Shown here piece by piece: positions 4,699 to 5,103 of a stretch of 5,103 nucleotides of DNA; within the stretch, counting starts at the first letter, position 1, and each line of letters starts with the position of its first letter. A model generated the notes under the pieces. That model searched no databases. It saw nothing but the letters and a program-made list of their open reading frames with translations, and was not told the DNA's origin. Origin of the DNA: Thermoplasmata archaeon (GTDB taxonomy: Archaea; Thermoplasmatota; Thermoplasmata; UBA184); contig JASHUP010000080.1 in assembly GCA_030039915.1 (NCBI GenBank), positions 1 through 5,103 of the forward strand, in the 5' to 3' direction. Position numbers and translations under genes: made by a program.

Positions 4699-5103
4699 CT
4701 ACCGCAGATCCTTCGCCGCGATGGCGGGCGCCGGCTCTCCCGCGGTGGGGGCCGCGCCCGACGGGGACGGCGCGCCCGCCCGGGTCCCGTCGGCCTGGAA
4801 CCGGTAGTTCCGGAGGCCGAGGGAGAGGACCAGTCCGACCACCGCGCAGGCGGCGACCAGCGAGAAGAGCAGGACGAAACCGGTGATCGAGGGAACGGAC
4901 GCGTAGATCGGCACGCCGTGGAACGTCGCGACGACCGCGAGGGTCGTGAAGCTGAGCGTGACGGTCGCCGCGATCACGGGACCGACCGCGCTCCCGACGT
5001 TCCGGAACGTCTGGTTCATCCCGGTCTGGATCCCGAGCTCTTTCGGAGAGACGGAGAGCACGATGATGTTCGACATCGCGATGAGGCAGGCGACGTTCCC
5101 GAC
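4699..5103 (-). CDS. MFS efflux transporter, DHA2 type, C-terminal part
   Basis: The last 134 residues of a major facilitator superfamily transporter, read from the right edge to a stop at 4701-4699. The frame is open to the window edge, so the Met at 5076 is internal and the real start lies outside. Seen, numbering from 5103: a hydrophobic segment at 1-20; the signature GIQTGMNQTFRNVGSAVGP (24-42), matching the conserved helix-start pattern of 14-helix drug/proton antiporters (EmrB/QacA-like); a membrane helix continuing to about 53; an external loop holding FHGVPIY; a last helix at about 73-97; and a hydrophilic Ala/Pro/Gly-rich cytoplasmic tail (98-134). The family exports drugs or other small molecules using the proton gradient; the substrate cannot be told. 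It is convergent with nrdJ, 24 bases apart, and so separately controlled. Confidence 0.88.
   Translation of the reverse strand, partial: VGNVACLIAMSNIIVLSVSPKELGIQTGMNQTFRNVGSAVGPVIAATVTLSFTTLAVVATFHGVPIYASVPSITGFVLLFSLVAACAVVGLVLSLGLRNYRFQADGTRAGAPSPSGAAPTAGEPAPAIAAKDLR

Noticed and set aside
2349..4886. 845-codon open frame overlapping nrdJ in another phase
   Set aside because: Arg/Pro/Gly-rich low-complexity product with no motif; a shadow of nrdJ running past its end.
1..5103. CRISPR array, insertion sequence, tRNA or rRNA gene
   Set aside because: No regularly spaced repeats, transposase motifs, terminal inverted repeats, tRNA T-loop pattern or rRNA signature was found on either strand.

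Overview
The window is a GC-rich stretch (roughly two thirds G+C by eye) from a prokaryotic chromosome. It carries four plus-strand genes followed by one convergent minus-strand gene. An archaeon, perhaps a GC-rich member of the Thermoplasmatota, fits best. Short AT-rich TATA-like boxes sit 36-50 bases ahead of three starts, one with a purine-rich BRE-like stretch in front, and I see no convincing bacterial -35 elements. Two very small genes have their own signals, and a run of seven T closes one transcript. This placement is inference: no rRNA or marker gene is present, and the ribonucleotide reductase resembles a type common in bacteria.

Layout. Positions 2-934 hold the C-terminal 310 residues of imidazolonepropionase (HutI, histidine degradation), cut by the left edge. 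A TATA-like box and a Shine-Dalgarno-like site lead to a 71-residue, strongly basic protein (978-1193) that is visibly an internal duplication of a 24-residue unit. A hairpin plus T7 terminator follows (1210-1251). A second TATA-like box with the same 9-base core precedes a 56-residue zinc-ribbon protein (1322-1492). Next comes a 386-base gap (1493-1878) with several inverted repeats, one weak internal promoter candidate, a doubtful 32-codon reading frame, and the likely promoter and ribosome-binding site of the next gene. Positions 1879-4674 encode a complete 931-residue adenosylcobalamin-dependent (class II) ribonucleotide reductase, NrdJ. After only 24 bases, the C-terminal end of a DHA2-type major facilitator transporter lies on the minus strand and runs off the right edge.

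Function. The genes do not look like one pathway or operon: histidine catabolism, two small possible nucleic-acid-binding or regulatory proteins, dNTP synthesis and efflux. Each plus-strand gene after hutI appears to have its own promoter. I see no CRISPR array, transposon, tRNA or rRNA. The least explained items are the duplicated basic protein, the mini zinc-ribbon protein, the promoter core they share, and the structured gap ahead of nrdJ.
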